Below are positions 8,776-16,970 of a DNA stretch of 64,000 nucleotides, piece by piece (positions within the stretch are counted from its first letter, which is position 1; each line of letters starts with the position of its first letter). The translations under genes and the position numbers were made by a program. The notes under the pieces are model-generated. The model did not search any database. It was not told where the DNA came from and saw only the letters and a list, made by a program, of their open reading frames with translations. Origin of the DNA: Brenneria corticis (GTDB taxonomy: Bacteria; Pseudomonadota; Gammaproteobacteria; Enterobacterales; Enterobacteriaceae); assembly GCF_003115855.1 (NCBI RefSeq), contig NZ_KZ819073.1, positions 274,858 to 338,857 on the forward strand, written 5' to 3'.

Positions 8776-8835
8776 ATGATAGAAGTAGAAGTCGGTCATT
8801 GGAAAGATTTTATCGAAGCAATGTTACGCAGATAA
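8776..8835 (+). CDS. ypfM: YpfM, 19-residue small protein
   Basis: The frame MIEVEVGHWKDFIEAMLRR is 19 residues and ends with TAA at 8833. It closely matches the E. coli small protein YpfM, including GHWKDFIE and the basic end. An AAGAGG ribosome site lies seven bases before the ATG. It has its own strong promoter and a good terminator, so it is a stand-alone small gene. Its function is unknown. It is divergent from yffB as in E. coli. Confidence 0.9.
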   Translation: MIEVEVGHWKDFIEAMLRR

Positions 8836-8884
8836 TAATTAAAAGTTACATTTTGCATTGTATACCAGGAAGATCTGACGATAA

Positions 8885-8917
8885 AAGCAGTAGTCCAGCG
8901 GCTACTGCTTATTTTTT
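8885..8917 (+). terminator. Rho-independent terminator of ypfM
   Basis: A perfect 9-bp stem (8885-8893 with 8902-8910), an eight-base loop and a run of six T after one A follow ypfM by about 50 bases on its strand. Confidence 0.85.
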
Positions 8918-9002
8918 GCAAAAAAATGAGGAAACCTGAGTAAATAAAAGAGGCTATTATTTTTTGCAGATAACTACGTGATTTTTTTAGTTTAATTGAC
9001 TG

Positions 9003-9701
9003 TTATTCCATCCCTAATGCATATCTCGCCGCCGCCAGCGCATGCAAGGTGCTGGTGTCGAAAAGGGGAACGCCGGCATCGTCGGCGCTCAGCAGCAGCG
9101 GTATCTCGGTACAGCCGAGAATAATTCCTTCCGCGCCCTGTCGCTCCAGTCCTTTAATGATTTCCCGGTATTTCTGACGCGATCCCGCATCAATTTTCCC
9201 CTGACACAGCTCGTCAAAAATAATGCGGTTTACCGTCTCTCTCCCGCTCCGATCGGGGATGATGACCTCTATGCCGTAGCGCCGGCGAATTCTCTTGCGG
9301 TAAAAATCCTGCTCCATGGTGTAGCGGGTTCCCAATAGGCCCACTTTTCTTATTCCCTGCCGATGGATGCTTTCACCGGCGGCATCGGCAATGTGTAAAA
9401 GGGGAAGTTGGCTGACATGCTCAACGGCATCCGCCACCTTGTGCATGGTGTTGGTGCAGATGACGATAGCTTCCGCCCCCGCGTTTCTTAAATCGACGGC
9501 GATATCCGATAACGTCCGCGCGGCCTGCTGCCAATCGCCCTGCGACTGGAATCGTTCTATGTCGTGGAAATCGACGCTGTACAATATGAGCCTGGCAGAA
9601 TGCAGCCCGCCGAGCCGGTTTTTTACGTATTCATTGATGGTGCGGTAGTAGGGAACCGTTGATTCCCAGCTCATGCCCCCAATAAGGCCCAGTGTCTTCA
9701 T
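9003..9701 (-). CDS. Aspartate/glutamate racemase family protein (YgeA-like)
   Basis: 232 residues from the ATG at 9701, which follows an AAGGAAAA ribosome site. The longer frame to 9755 lacks family similarity at its start. It opens KTLGLIGGMSWESTVPYYR. The two catalytic cysteines lie in VICTNTMHKVAD and ILGCTEIPLLL, as in PLP-independent amino-acid racemases. E. coli YgeA is a broad-specificity member. It probably interconverts L- and D-amino acids in the cytoplasm. It is a single-gene unit with no visible operon partner and lies at a gene-order break relative to E. coli. Confidence 0.87.
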   Translation of the reverse strand: MKTLGLIGGMSWESTVPYYRTINEYVKNRLGGLHSARLILYSVDFHDIERFQSQGDWQQAARTLSDIAVDLRNAGAEAIVICTNTMHKVADAVEHVSQLPLLHIADAAGESIHRQGIRKVGLLGTRYTMEQDFYRKRIRRRYGIEVIIPDRSGRETVNRIIFDELCQGKIDAGSRQKYREIIKGLERQGAEGIILGCTEIPLLLSADDAGVPLFDTSTLHALAAARYALGME

Positions 9702-9927
9702 CGCCGTTTTCCTTGCACGTTGATACCATAAAAAATGGTGGATCAGGGGTAACATACCAAACCAAGATATTAATCTTGTTAAATTTTGTCCGTGTGCTCG
9801 TTCGGCATATTTTTTTAGCGATTTTTATCACTTTTTACCCATCTTCAACTGGACAAACGAGCCATCTATTGCTGTACTGTACGCGACACAGATTTTGTGT
9901 CTTTCATTCATGTTAAAGGTAAGTTTG

Positions 9928-10137
9928 ATGTCTAAGATTAAAGGTAGCGTTAAGTGGTTTAATGAGTCCAAAGGATTCGGTTTCATTACTCCTGAAGATG
10001 GTAGCAAAGATGTATTCGTACATTTCTCTGCCATTCAGAGCAATGGATTCAAAACTCTGGCTGAAGGTCAACGCGTAGAGTTTGAAATCACTAGCGGAGC
10101 GAAAGGTCCGTCTGCTGCTAACGTTATCGCTATTTAA
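9928..10137 (+). CDS. cspE: Cold-shock-like RNA chaperone CspE
   Basis: 69 residues, nearly identical to E. coli CspE (SKIKGSVKWFNESKGFGFIT onward). The RNA-binding motifs KGFGFI (RNP1) and DVFVHF (RNP2) are intact. CspE binds single-stranded RNA/DNA, melts RNA structure and favours antitermination. The ATG at 9928 has an AAGGTAAG ribosome site. An upstream in-frame start at 9895 is not needed. A region of more than 100 bases before it could form a leader. Confidence 0.97.
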   Translation: MSKIKGSVKWFNESKGFGFITPEDGSKDVFVHFSAIQSNGFKTLAEGQRVEFEITSGAKGPSAANVIAI

Positions 10138-10156
10138 TTATACCGATTTCTTGAAA

Positions 10157-10182
10157 AACCCGCCTAATGGCGGGTTTTTTTT
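10157..10182 (+). terminator. Rho-independent terminator of cspE
   Basis: The 8-bp stem AACCCGCC/GGCGGGTT with a TAAT loop is followed by a run of T, 20 bases after cspE. The A-run on the other side of the stem means it can also end the convergent crcB transcript. Confidence 0.9.
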
Positions 10183-10192
10183 ATTATGGCAA

Positions 10193-10576
10193 TTAGGGCG
10201 TTGCCACCCAGGTGACCAGGGCGAAGCCCAACGCCGTCAGCAACAGCGATCCCACCAGGTTCAGCAGCACGTGCAGGCCGGCCGCCGCCAGATGGCCGCT
10301 TTGCAGAAACGTCACCACTTCCGCCGAAAATGTCGAGAAGGTGGTTAATCCGCCGCACAGTCCGGTGGTAATCAGGGTTTTCCAATGCTGATCGAGGTGG
10401 GGGTGGCGTGCAAAGTAGGCCAATGCAGCGCCGATGATCAATGCGCCAATCAGGTTGGCGAGCAGGGTGCCTAGCGGCATTGACGGACCGGCGCCGTTAA
10501 ACCTTATCCCCAACTGCCAGCGCGCCACGCTTCCGATGCCGCCGCCAATAAATACCACCAATAACATACTCAACAT
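10193..10576 (-). CDS. crcB: Fluoride channel CrcB/Fluc
   Basis: 127 residues with four membrane spans. GGGIGSVARWQLG, LGTLLANLIGA and GLCGGLTTFSTFSAE are the conserved pore and Na+-site segments of Fluc channels, which export fluoride as dual-topology dimers. It is convergent with cspE and divergent from tatE, as in E. coli. I looked for a fluoride riboswitch in the 229 bases upstream and could not recognise its conserved core. Confidence 0.96.
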   Translation of the reverse strand: MLSMLLVVFIGGGIGSVARWQLGIRFNGAGPSMPLGTLLANLIGALIIGAALAYFARHPHLDQHWKTLITTGLCGGLTTFSTFSAEVVTFLQSGHLAAAGLHVLLNLVGSLLLTALGFALVTWVATP

Positions 10577-10805
10577 AGGCGCCTTCTATCTGATGTTTAT
10601 CAGGAGTCTACCCCTTCGCGTGGTTCTTTTACAGGTGTCGGCGGTGAAAGCCGGCATGCCGGTTATTTATCGCGGACAACGGACGCAGAGGGAAAGTTTT
10701 ATTTTGTTACAGATGGCGATTGTGTTGCCGCCGATAAGGTTTTACATAGGGGGTAATGTAATCCGTTCGCTGGTTTATCCGGCATCTGCAATCAGGTAGG
10801 TAAGT

Positions 10806-11015
10806 ATGGAAGGTATCAGTATCGCCAAGCTGTTGGTCATCGGTGCATTGATCGTTTTACTGTTCGGAACCAATAAATTGCGCAGCCTGGGGGGCGACTT
10901 GGGCGCCGCGATTAAAGGCTTCAAGAAAGCGATGAATGACGATCAATCGTCCAAACCGTCAGCTACTGACGACGCCGCCGCGGCGTTGAACGACACGCAC
11001 CGTAAAGAGTCGTAA
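10806..11015 (+). CDS. tatE: Twin-arginine translocase subunit TatE
   Basis: 69 residues. One N-terminal membrane helix (ISIAKLLVIGALIVLLFG) is followed by the amphipathic segment LRSLGGDLGAAIKGFKKAM, typical of TatA/TatE. It adds to the TatABC pore for folded protein export. It stands alone downstream of crcB and convergent with lipA, as in E. coli. A GC-rich dyad after the gene (ACGGACGGC/GCCGTCCGT, about 11030-11051) lacks a strong T run, so it is a weak terminator candidate. Confidence 0.95.
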   Translation: MEGISIAKLLVIGALIVLLFGTNKLRSLGGDLGAAIKGFKKAMNDDQSSKPSATDDAAAALNDTHRKES

Positions 11016-11101
11016 TCCGCGGATGAAAAACGGACGGCGCTGGCCGTCCGTTGGTATTACCCACACTAAATCTGTAACCAAATATAAGCCCCTGGCGGCG
11101 C

Positions 11102-12067
11102 TTATTTCACCTCTATCCCTTTCGCCTGCAAATCCGCATGGTAGGAAGAGCGCACGAACGGGCCGCAGGCCGCATGGGTAAAGCCCATCGCCATGGCTTC
11201 GGCTTTCATCTCGTCAAACTCGTCCGGGCTGACATAGCGCTGTACCGGCAGGTGATGGCGGCTGGGTTGCAGGTATTGTCCCAGCGTCAGCATGGTGACG
11301 CCGTGGCGGCGCAGATCGCGCATGACTTCCACGATCTCGGCGTTGGTTTCGCCAAGGCCGACCATCAGTCCGGATTTTGTCGGGATATCCGGATGGGCGT
11401 TTTTGAAGTTTTCCAGCAGCTTCAGCGACCACTCATAGTTGGCGCCGGGGCGGACCTGACGATAAACGCGCGGTACGTTTTCCAGGTTATGGTTGAAAAC
11501 ATCCGGCGGCGTCGCCGTCAGGATATCCAATGCCCGATCCATACGGCCGCGGAAGTCCGGCACCAGGGTTTCGATGCGGATTTGCGGATTTTTGCGGCGA
11601 ATGGCGCTGATGCAATCGGCGAAATGCTGGGCGCCGCCGTCGCGCAGGTCGTCGCGGTCGACCGAGGTAATCACCACGTAGCGCAGGCCCATATCATGGA
11701 TGGTTTGCGCCAGCTTTTCCGGTTCATTGGCGTCCGGCGTCAGCGGTCGGCCGTGGGCGACGTCGCAAAACGGGCAGCGTCGGGTGCAAATCGCGCCCAG
11801 GATCATAAAGGTGGCGGTGCCGTGGTTAAAACATTCCGCCAGATTCGGGCAGGAGGCTTCTTCGCAAACCGAGTGCAGTCCGTTTTTACGCATCGCGGCC
11901 TTGATGCCTTGAATACGGCTGGAGTCAGCGGGCAGTTTGATTCTCATCCATTCTGGCTTGCGTAGCATTTCCTGCCGTTCAGCGACGACGGTACGCACCG
12001 GGATTAGCGCCATTTTATCGGCATCGCGGTATTTTACGCCGCGCTCGATCTGAATCGGTTTACTCAT
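11102..12067 (-). CDS. lipA: Lipoyl synthase
   Basis: 321 residues, the E. coli length. A radical-SAM enzyme that inserts two sulfurs into octanoyl groups on lipoyl domains. The auxiliary [4Fe-4S] cluster cysteines are in CEEASCPNLAEC and the radical-SAM cluster in CTRRCPFCDV. The C-terminal FVRSSYHAD holds the conserved serine ligand. It works after LipB, encoded just upstream on the same strand. In E. coli a LysR gene (ybeF) separates the two; here there is only a 258-bp A/T-rich gap with no supported gene. Confidence 0.97.
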   Translation of the reverse strand: MSKPIQIERGVKYRDADKMALIPVRTVVAERQEMLRKPEWMRIKLPADSSRIQGIKAAMRKNGLHSVCEEASCPNLAECFNHGTATFMILGAICTRRCPFCDVAHGRPLTPDANEPEKLAQTIHDMGLRYVVITSVDRDDLRDGGAQHFADCISAIRRKNPQIRIETLVPDFRGRMDRALDILTATPPDVFNHNLENVPRVYRQVRPGANYEWSLKLLENFKNAHPDIPTKSGLMVGLGETNAEIVEVMRDLRRHGVTMLTLGQYLQPSRHHLPVQRYVSPDEFDEMKAEAMAMGFTHAACGPFVRSSYHADLQAKGIEVK

Positions 12068-12325
12068 GTTCGCGTAAGTTCCAGTTCTGAATATGCTCGT
12101 CGTACTTCAAGTCGCAGATGCGTCGGCCTTTCCGCCGCTCGAATTACGTAGAGTATGGCTTTTGAATTTGTTAATGAAATTCAATGAATTAACTGTTTTG
12201 TTAAAATTTTTTTTAAAAAACTCTCAAAATTATATCATCTTTGCCGGCGCAGATTCAGCTATTGTGTCGGCAAAATGGAGAAATTATGTAAATAAAATGT
12301 GATTAGTGATCATTTTAGCCGACGA

Positions 12326-13006
12326 TTACGGCAACGGCTCGCCATTCTCGGCCAGATCCCAGTTAATCACTTCGCAGTGCCGATAGTCCAATAATTGGCG
12401 GAATGATTCGACCAACACCGCAGCCGTATCCTCCAGCGTAACGCCTGGCGCACAGTCGCTTACCTGCGTCATCTGCATGCCGGCATAACCGCAGGGATTG
12501 ATGCGCTGGAAAGGGGAGAGATCCATGGCGATATTCAGCGCCAGCCCATGAAAGGAACAGCCTCTGCGGATACGCAGTCCCAGCGAGCAGATTTTACGCT
12601 CGCCGACATACACGCCCGGCGCGTCGGCGCGGGCGCGGGCCGCGATATCAAAATGGGCCAGCGTGTTCACCACCGTCTGTTCAATCGCGGTGACGAGCTG
12701 GCGCACGCCCAATTTGCGCCGTTTTAAATCCACCAGCACGTACATCACCTGCTGACCCGGACCGTGGTAGGTCACCTGGCCGCCTCTGTCGCTCTGTATC
12801 ACCGGAATATCGCCGGGGGTTAAAACGTGTTCGGCCTTGCCGGCCTGACCCTGCGTGAACACCGGGGGATGCTGCACCAGCCAGATTTCATCCAACGTGT
12901 TATCGTCGCGCAGATCGGTGAATTGATGCATCGCCAGCGACATTGGCTGGTAAGGCTGTACGCTGAATTGACGTACTATGATCTTATCCTGTAGCAAGCG
13001 TGTCAT
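12326..13006 (-). CDS. lipB: Octanoyl-[ACP]:protein octanoyltransferase
   Basis: 226 residues. It transfers octanoate from acyl carrier protein to lipoyl domains for LipA to sulfurate. DRGGQVTYHGPGQ (family signature) and RINPCGYAGM (catalytic cysteine) are intact, with the conserved lysine in GERKICSLGLRI. It follows ybeD by 27 bases, as in E. coli, and is probably cotranscribed with it. Confidence 0.96.
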   Translation of the reverse strand: MTRLLQDKIIVRQFSVQPYQPMSLAMHQFTDLRDDNTLDEIWLVQHPPVFTQGQAGKAEHVLTPGDIPVIQSDRGGQVTYHGPGQQVMYVLVDLKRRKLGVRQLVTAIEQTVVNTLAHFDIAARARADAPGVYVGERKICSLGLRIRRGCSFHGLALNIAMDLSPFQRINPCGYAGMQMTQVSDCAPGVTLEDTAAVLVESFRQLLDYRHCEVINWDLAENGEPLP

Positions 13007-13033
13007 CTTCAGGTTAAGGAAGGATGGCGCGGA

Positions 13034-13297
13034 TTATAACACCATCCGCACGATTTCAATATTGCCCAGCTCTTCGTACAACGCTTCCACCTGCTCAATA
13101 TGGGTGGCGTTAATGGTAATGGAAACGGAGTGGTAATTGCCTTTGCTGCTGGGTTTAACCTGCGGCGTGTAATCACCGGGCGCATGACGTTGCACCACTT
13201 CAACGACCAGATCGACCAACTCTGGTTTTGCCTGTCCCATCACCTTGTAAGTAAACGGGCAGGGGAATTCAAGCAGTTCGTTTAATTTGGTTTTCAT
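13034..13297 (-). CDS. ybeD: YbeD, UPF0250 family protein
   Basis: 87 residues from MKTKLNELLEFPCPF, the exact length of E. coli YbeD. The frame extends upstream to 13357, but the extra 20 residues are not part of the family. YbeD has an ACT-like fold and an unknown role; its fixed place before lipB suggests a link to lipoate metabolism or to the dacA unit. It lies between dacA and lipB. Confidence 0.94.
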   Translation of the reverse strand: MKTKLNELLEFPCPFTYKVMGQAKPELVDLVVEVVQRHAPGDYTPQVKPSSKGNYHSVSITINATHIEQVEALYEELGNIEIVRMVL

Positions 13298-13367
13298 CTG
13301 CACTCCAGCATCATTTGGGATGGTATAAATGGCTATATGGGGATGATTTATCCCCATACAAGAGGCA

Positions 13368-14579
13368 TTAGCCGAACCAGCGGTGGAACATCAGTTTGAT
13401 GTAGTCGACCAGGCGGCTGAAAATACCGCCTTCCTTGACTTCATTCATCACCACCAGCGGGCGCTGGTCGATGGTTTTGCCGTCCAGCTGGAAGTTGATG
13501 GAGCCCACCACCTGATTCTTGCCCAGCGGGGCGTGCAGTTCGCCGCTGGTCAGCACGTAGCTGGCTTTCAGATCTTTCATCCGGCCGCGCGGAATGGTCA
13601 GGTAAACGTCTTTTTCCACTCCCAGCGCCACGCGGTCGCTGTCGCCAAACCACACCGGCTCCGAGGCGAACTCTTTACCGGTTTTCAGCGGCGCCACGGT
13701 TTCAAAGAAGCGGAAGCCCCAGGTCAGCAGCTTTTTGCTTTCGGCTTCGCGTCCTTTAAACGTCCGTCCGCCCATCACCGTTGAAATCAGGCGCATCTGG
13801 CCTTCGGTCGCGGAGGCCACCAGGTTATAACCGGCGGCGGACGTATGGCCGGTTTTGATGCCGTCAACGTTCAGGCTGCTGTCCCACAGCAGACCGTTGC
13901 GGTTGGTCTGGCGGATATTGTTAAAGGTGAACTCTTTTTCTTTATAGGTGGCGTATTCTTCCGGAACGTCGCGGATTAAAGCCTGGCCGATCAGCGCCAT
14001 GTCGCGCGCCGAACTGAACTGGCCCGGCGCATCCAGACCGTGTACGGTTTCGAAGTGGGTATTTTGCAGCCCCAGTGCTTTTACGTAGCCGTTCATCAGG
14101 TTAACGAACGAATCCTGACTGCCGGCGACATAGTCGGCCATGGCCACGCAGGCATCGTTACCGGATTGCAGAATAATGCCGCGGTTCAACTGGGAAACCG
14201 GAACGCGATCGCCCGGCTTGAGAAACATCAGTGAAGAACCCTGAAAAACCGGATTGCCGGTCGCCCAGGCGTCCTTGCTGATGGTGACGATATCGTTAGG
14301 GGTGATTTTTCCTGACTTTATCGCCTGGCCGATGACATAGCTGGTCATCATTTTGGTCAGGCTGGCCGGATCGCGGCGTGCATCGGCATTCATTTCCGCC
14401 AGCACTTTCCCGGAGTTGTAATCAATCAGGATGTAGGATTCTGCATCAATTTGCGGTACGCCGGGGATCATCGTTTTAAGATTGATGTCATCGGCATAGG
14501 CAAAGGAGGTCGCACTAAGGGCGAACAAAGCGCCAAGCACAGTACGTTTAGTAAAACGAGACGTGTTTACAGTATTCAT
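13368..14579 (-). CDS. dacA: D-alanyl-D-alanine carboxypeptidase, PBP5
   Basis: 403 residues. A signal peptide (ending near SFAYA) is followed by the penicillin-binding catalytic domain with SLTK, SGNDA and KTGHT, then a beta-rich domain and a C-terminal amphipathic helix (LVDYIKLMFHRWFG) that anchors it to the outer face of the inner membrane. It removes the terminal D-Ala of peptidoglycan pentapeptides and supports normal cell shape. It lies after rlpA, as in E. coli. Confidence 0.97.
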   Translation of the reverse strand: MNTVNTSRFTKRTVLGALFALSATSFAYADDINLKTMIPGVPQIDAESYILIDYNSGKVLAEMNADARRDPASLTKMMTSYVIGQAIKSGKITPNDIVTISKDAWATGNPVFQGSSLMFLKPGDRVPVSQLNRGIILQSGNDACVAMADYVAGSQDSFVNLMNGYVKALGLQNTHFETVHGLDAPGQFSSARDMALIGQALIRDVPEEYATYKEKEFTFNNIRQTNRNGLLWDSSLNVDGIKTGHTSAAGYNLVASATEGQMRLISTVMGGRTFKGREAESKKLLTWGFRFFETVAPLKTGKEFASEPVWFGDSDRVALGVEKDVYLTIPRGRMKDLKASYVLTSGELHAPLGKNQVVGSINFQLDGKTIDQRPLVVMNEVKEGGIFSRLVDYIKLMFHRWFG

Positions 14580-14797
14580 GATTGGAACAACAACATCCGT
14601 GGGTATAAGTTAAAAAACGAGCCACACTATAGCAGATGAGAAATAGGCAGGCACCAGACATTACGTTACGCGATTTTGCCAAAAGGACGCTGTGGCTGAT
14701 GTCACACCCGTCCCTTTATCCGCCGTCGCTTATGGCTACCCATCGCCGTTATTCCGCCACCTGAACCATCGCCCCCGACCAGAGGCGTCTCACCTTG

Positions 14798-15835
14798 CTA
14801 GAGCGCGCCGGGCGCCGCAGTAATAAAGGATTGCTGCTGAGCTTCGACTGACAAACGTTGTTGAAGTTCAGCCGCCTGCTGACGATTCTGGAACGGCCCC
14901 AACTGAACGCGGTACAGCCCGCCGCTGCTGGCGACATCGCCGGTTACGTGAAAGCGCTCGCGCAGAGTGCGTAACCACTCCTGAGCCCGCTGCCGATCGC
15001 TCAGCGCGCCGACCTGAACCACGTAACGCCCGTCCGACGTTTGGGCGGCGCTTGCCGCCGCGGGCGATGTCGCGCCGGCCGCTGGAGTGGTTTCGATCAC
15101 CCCGGCCGGCAGCGCGGAAGGCGCGCCGAGGAAACCGCCGACGGATGAAGCGCCGCTTTGCGGCGCGGCGTTATCGGCCGGCGTGCTGGCGGCATTATTG
15201 CCGATGTCGGGCGCCGCCGTTGGCGTGCCGAGCGCGCCGGCGCCGAGGCTGGGGCGATCGGGCAGGGCGAAACTCTGTTTGGCGACGCTGGTGCCGACGG
15301 TGCCGGGGCCGGAAAGGGTGCCGTCCGGCGCGACGTTGATGAAGTCGACCTTGACCTTGGTGTTGTTGGAGATGTTTAACCGGTCGCCGGCGGCTTTAGA
15401 CAGATCGATAATCCTGCCCGGCGTGTAGGGGCCGCGATCGTTTACTCTGACCACCAGACGGCGGCCGTTGCTGAGGTTGGTGACGCGAACATAGCTGGGC
15501 AGCGGCAGCGTCGGGTGCGCGGCGGTCAAGCCATTGGGGTCGAAGACTTCGCCAATGGCGGTCTGGTTGCCGCTGGCCTCCTCGCCGTACCAGGTCGCCA
15601 GGCCGGTTTCACTGAAGTTTTGCGGGTTTTTTATCACCCTGTAGGTCTTGCCTTTGACGGCGTAGTCTTGCAGCGTGCCCTGATTATAGGGCTCATAGCG
15701 CGGCTCTACCCCGCCAATCTCATCAACCGGGCCGCTATATACGCTCGCCGCGGGCGGCGCCGGCTGCTGTTCCGTGACGGTACAGGCTGAAAGCACCAGG
15801 CTAACGGCGCCGATCCAAAGCCAATCCTTACGCAT
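14798..15835 (-). CDS. rlpA: Septal-ring lytic transglycosylase RlpA (lipoprotein)
   Basis: 345 residues. The lipobox LSAC follows a short hydrophobic signal, so it is a lipoprotein. A double-psi beta-barrel catalytic domain spans roughly residues 75-170 (GLATWYGEEASGNQT, RVNDRGPYTPGRIIDLS). A low-complexity Ala/Pro linker follows, then a C-terminal SPOR domain that binds denuded septal peptidoglycan (YVVQVGALSDRQRAQEWL). It lies between mrdB and dacA in the rod-shape cluster. Confidence 0.96.
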   Translation of the reverse strand: MRKDWLWIGAVSLVLSACTVTEQQPAPPAASVYSGPVDEIGGVEPRYEPYNQGTLQDYAVKGKTYRVIKNPQNFSETGLATWYGEEASGNQTAIGEVFDPNGLTAAHPTLPLPSYVRVTNLSNGRRLVVRVNDRGPYTPGRIIDLSKAAGDRLNISNNTKVKVDFINVAPDGTLSGPGTVGTSVAKQSFALPDRPSLGAGALGTPTAAPDIGNNAASTPADNAAPQSGASSVGGFLGAPSALPAGVIETTPAAGATSPAAASAAQTSDGRYVVQVGALSDRQRAQEWLRTLRERFHVTGDVASSGGLYRVQLGPFQNRQQAAELQQRLSVEAQQQSFITAAPGAL

Positions 15836-15848
15836 TGCTCACCTCGGT

Positions 15849-16961
15849 TTATAAGTTTTTGGATAGCATCTTGCGGTGAGTATGTATCGACATAACGATA
15901 CCGAATCCCGCCATCAGGACGATAAGGGCCGAGCCGCCGTAGCTGACCAGCGGCAGCGGCACGCCGACAACCGGCAGAATACCGCTGACCATCCCGATAT
16001 TAACGAAAACGTAGACGAACAGAATCAGCATCAGTCCGCCGACCATTACCCGCCCGAATGATGTCTGCGCGTTGGCGGCGATGACCAGACCGCGCATAAT
16101 CAGAAACAGATACATCGCCAGCAGAACCAGCACGCCGATTAATCCCAGCTCTTCCGCCAGCACCGCGAAGATAAAGTCGGTATGACGCTCCGGTAGAAAC
16201 TCTAGCTGAGATTGCGTGCCGTGCAACCAGCCTTTGCCGGAAAGCCCGCCGGAACCGATGGCGATTTTCGACTGAATAATATGATAGCCCGCCCCCAGCG
16301 GATCGCTCTCCGGATCGAGCAGCATCATCACCCGCGCCTGCTGATAGTCGTGCATCAGGAAGAACCACAGAATGGGGATAAAGGCGGCCAGCAACAGTAC
16401 CGCGATGCCGATGAGCCGCCAACTCATTCCGGCGAGGAACAGTACAAACAGCCCGGATGCGGCGATAAGGATGGAGGTGCCCAGGTCCGGCTGCGCCGCG
16501 ACCAGCAGCGTCGGGGTAAAAATAATCACCAGCGCGATGGCGGTATTTTTGAGCGAGGGCGGACACATATCGCGGTTGATAAAACGGGCCACCATCAGCG
16601 GAACGGCGATTTTGGCGATTTCGGAGGGCTGGAAGCGCACAAATCCCAGGTCCAGCCAGCGTTGGGCGCCTTTACTGATCTGGCCGAAAATATCCACCAG
16701 CATCAACAGGATAACGCAGACAATATACAGATAAGGCGCCCAGCCTTCGTAAACCCGCGGCGGGATTTGCGCCATAATCACCATGACGATCAACCCCAGC
16801 ACGATCTGCACGATTTTCCGCTCCATCATGCCGATATCCTGCCCGCTGGCGCTCCACATCACCAATAGGCTATAGCCCAGCAAGGCCAGGATGCAGATAA
16901 GGAAAGGAAAGTCGATATGGATCTTGGTCCAGATCGAGCCTTTTTGTTGGCTATCCGTCAT
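15849..16961 (-). CDS. mrdB: Rod-shape SEDS glycosyltransferase RodA
   Basis: 370 residues with about ten membrane spans. A SEDS-family peptidoglycan polymerase that works with PBP2 in the elongasome. Recognisable parts are WLDLGFVRFQPSEIAKIAVP, AAQPDLGTSILIA, FLPERHTDFIFAVLAEELG and GVPLPLVSYGGSAL. It begins nine bases after mrdA ends and is coupled with it. Confidence 0.97.
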   Translation of the reverse strand: MTDSQQKGSIWTKIHIDFPFLICILALLGYSLLVMWSASGQDIGMMERKIVQIVLGLIVMVIMAQIPPRVYEGWAPYLYIVCVILLMLVDIFGQISKGAQRWLDLGFVRFQPSEIAKIAVPLMVARFINRDMCPPSLKNTAIALVIIFTPTLLVAAQPDLGTSILIAASGLFVLFLAGMSWRLIGIAVLLLAAFIPILWFFLMHDYQQARVMMLLDPESDPLGAGYHIIQSKIAIGSGGLSGKGWLHGTQSQLEFLPERHTDFIFAVLAEELGLIGVLVLLAMYLFLIMRGLVIAANAQTSFGRVMVGGLMLILFVYVFVNIGMVSGILPVVGVPLPLVSYGGSALIVLMAGFGIVMSIHTHRKMLSKNL

Positions 16962-16970
16962 GAATGTCTG

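Noticed and set aside
9895..9927. Upstream in-frame start for cspE
   Set aside because: It adds 11 residues not found in CspE proteins; the ATG at 9928 has its own ribosome site and gives the standard 69 residues.
10577..10805. Possible fluoride riboswitch upstream of crcB
   Set aside because: I compared the minus-strand leader with the conserved core of the crcB motif and could not match it; no supported structure.
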